Shown: positions 14,048-14,563 of the stretch, piece by piece
Layout: each line of letters begins with the position of its first letter
How positions within the stretch are numbered: position 1 is the first letter of the stretch
NCBI GenBank assembly: GCA_021786815.1
Contig: JAJYMR010000100.1
Location: 1-14,563, forward strand
Direction of reading: 5' to 3'
Source of the DNA: Deltaproteobacteria bacterium
Lineage (GTDB): Bacteria > Desulfobacterota > Binatia > Binatales > Binataceae
DNA: 14,563 nucleotides
The notes under the pieces: model-generated
Databases searched by the model: none
What the model saw: the letters and a program-made list of their open reading frames with translations, nothing else
Told to the model about the DNA's origin: nothing
Position numbers and translations under genes: made by a program

Positions 14048-14563
14048 ATGAGCAAGCGAGTGAGGGAAATTCTTGGTTACTATCGTTCGGAGAATCCCGG
14101 CGTCCTGACCAACCTGGCCCGGATGCTCAACCACGGCCGGCTCGGTGGAACCGGCAAGATGGTTATTCTGCCTGTCGATCAGGGCTTCGAGCACGGCCCG
14201 GGACGGAGCTTCGCTCCCAATCCTCCGGCCTACGATCCGTCCTATCATTTCCAGCTTGCGATTGACGCGGGATGCAACGCCTATGCGGCGCCGCTCGGCT
14301 TTCTGGAGGCTGGAGCCGCCGAATACGCGGGCGAGCTCCCGCTTATCCTGAAACTCAACAACCACGACGTACTGCATGACGAGAAGGATCCATGCCCCTC
14401 GCAGACCGCGAGCGTGAGAGACGCGCTCAGGCTTGGATGCGCGGCAATCGGCTACACCATCTATCCGGGTTCGGCGCGTTCGCGCGAGATGTACCAGCAG
14501 TTGCGCGAGATCGCCGAGGAGGCGAAGGCGCACGGCCTTGCGGTGGTGGTGTGGTCGTACCCG
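14048..14563 (+). CDS. fbaB: Class I fructose-bisphosphate aldolase, FbaB/DhnA type (3' end outside window)
   Basis: The frame is open to the right edge, giving the first 172 residues. Aldolase cleaves fructose 1,6-bisphosphate to dihydroxyacetone phosphate and glyceraldehyde 3-phosphate, or condenses them. Visible motifs match the archaeal-type class I (FbaB) family: GRLGGTGKMVILPVDQGFEH (30-49, includes Asp44), SFAPNPPAYDP (54-64), GCNAYAAPLG (75-84), LKLNNHDVL (101-109), GYTIYPGS (135-142) and VVVWSYP (166-172). The Schiff-base lysine should lie about 30 residues past the window end and was not seen. A GAGGGA ribosome binding site lies 8 nt before the ATG and the gene begins 45 nt after glk. 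It is probably the last visible member of the sugar operon. Confidence 0.95.
   Translation, partial: MSKRVREILGYYRSENPGVLTNLARMLNHGRLGGTGKMVILPVDQGFEHGPGRSFAPNPPAYDPSYHFQLAIDAGCNAYAAPLGFLEAGAAEYAGELPLILKLNNHDVLHDEKDPCPSQTASVRDALRLGCAAIGYTIYPGSARSREMYQQLREIAEEAKAHGLAVVVWSYP

Noticed and set aside
1..14563. CRISPR array, tRNA, rRNA, transposase, integrase or phage genes
   Set aside because: No spaced repeats, no cloverleaf-like or rRNA sequence, no mobile-element proteins seen in any frame.

Overview
The window is about 14.5 kb of GC-rich bacterial DNA with all genes on the + strand. It falls into two blocks separated by one real intergenic region (9328-9482). GC-rich third positions, a lipobox lipoprotein and abundant Hanks-type kinases, FHA domains and a PP2C phosphatase point to a diderm, signalling-rich bacterium. 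A deltaproteobacterium-like or Binatota-like lineage fits, but this is an impression from gene content and codon use, not a placement.

Block 1 (1-9327) is a dense phosphothreonine signalling island. In order it holds: the C-terminal part of a probable VWA-type protein (left edge, partial); a zinc-ribbon/FHA protein; an active-looking Ser/Thr kinase with a C-terminal FHA domain; a zinc-ribbon/degenerate-kinase/PP2C fusion; a second active-looking kinase with one membrane span and a large duplicated extracytoplasmic region; a multi-span membrane protein ending in a divergent FHA domain; and a lipoprotein of unknown role. The three kinase-fold genes lie 6 nt apart. Together they supply writer (two kinases), eraser (PP2C), readers (three FHA domains), a VWA-like partner and envelope parts. 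A [KR]-T-x-x-L motif recurs in the flexible regions of the VWA-like protein, the FHA-kinase and the PP2C fusion. I infer that these threonines could be phosphosites read by the FHA domains.

Block 2 (9483-14563) is a central carbon operon: short-form 6-phosphogluconate dehydrogenase (gnd), glucose-6-phosphate dehydrogenase (zwf), class I fructose-1,6-bisphosphatase (fbp), E. coli-type glucokinase (glk) and the start of a class I FbaB-type fructose-bisphosphate aldolase (cut by the right edge). With an isomerase elsewhere these enzymes could run an oxidative pentose phosphate cycle: glucose enters through Glk, aldolase and FBPase return triose to hexose phosphate, and Zwf and Gnd oxidise it. 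No 6-phosphogluconolactonase lies between them.

The intergenic region holds a hairpin, then a terminator-like hairpin with a T7 tract that ends 22 nt before gnd and overlaps a mutually exclusive alternative hairpin. Either it simply ends transcription of block 1 or it is an attenuator in the gnd leader. No rRNA, tRNA, CRISPR, insertion sequence or phage gene was seen.
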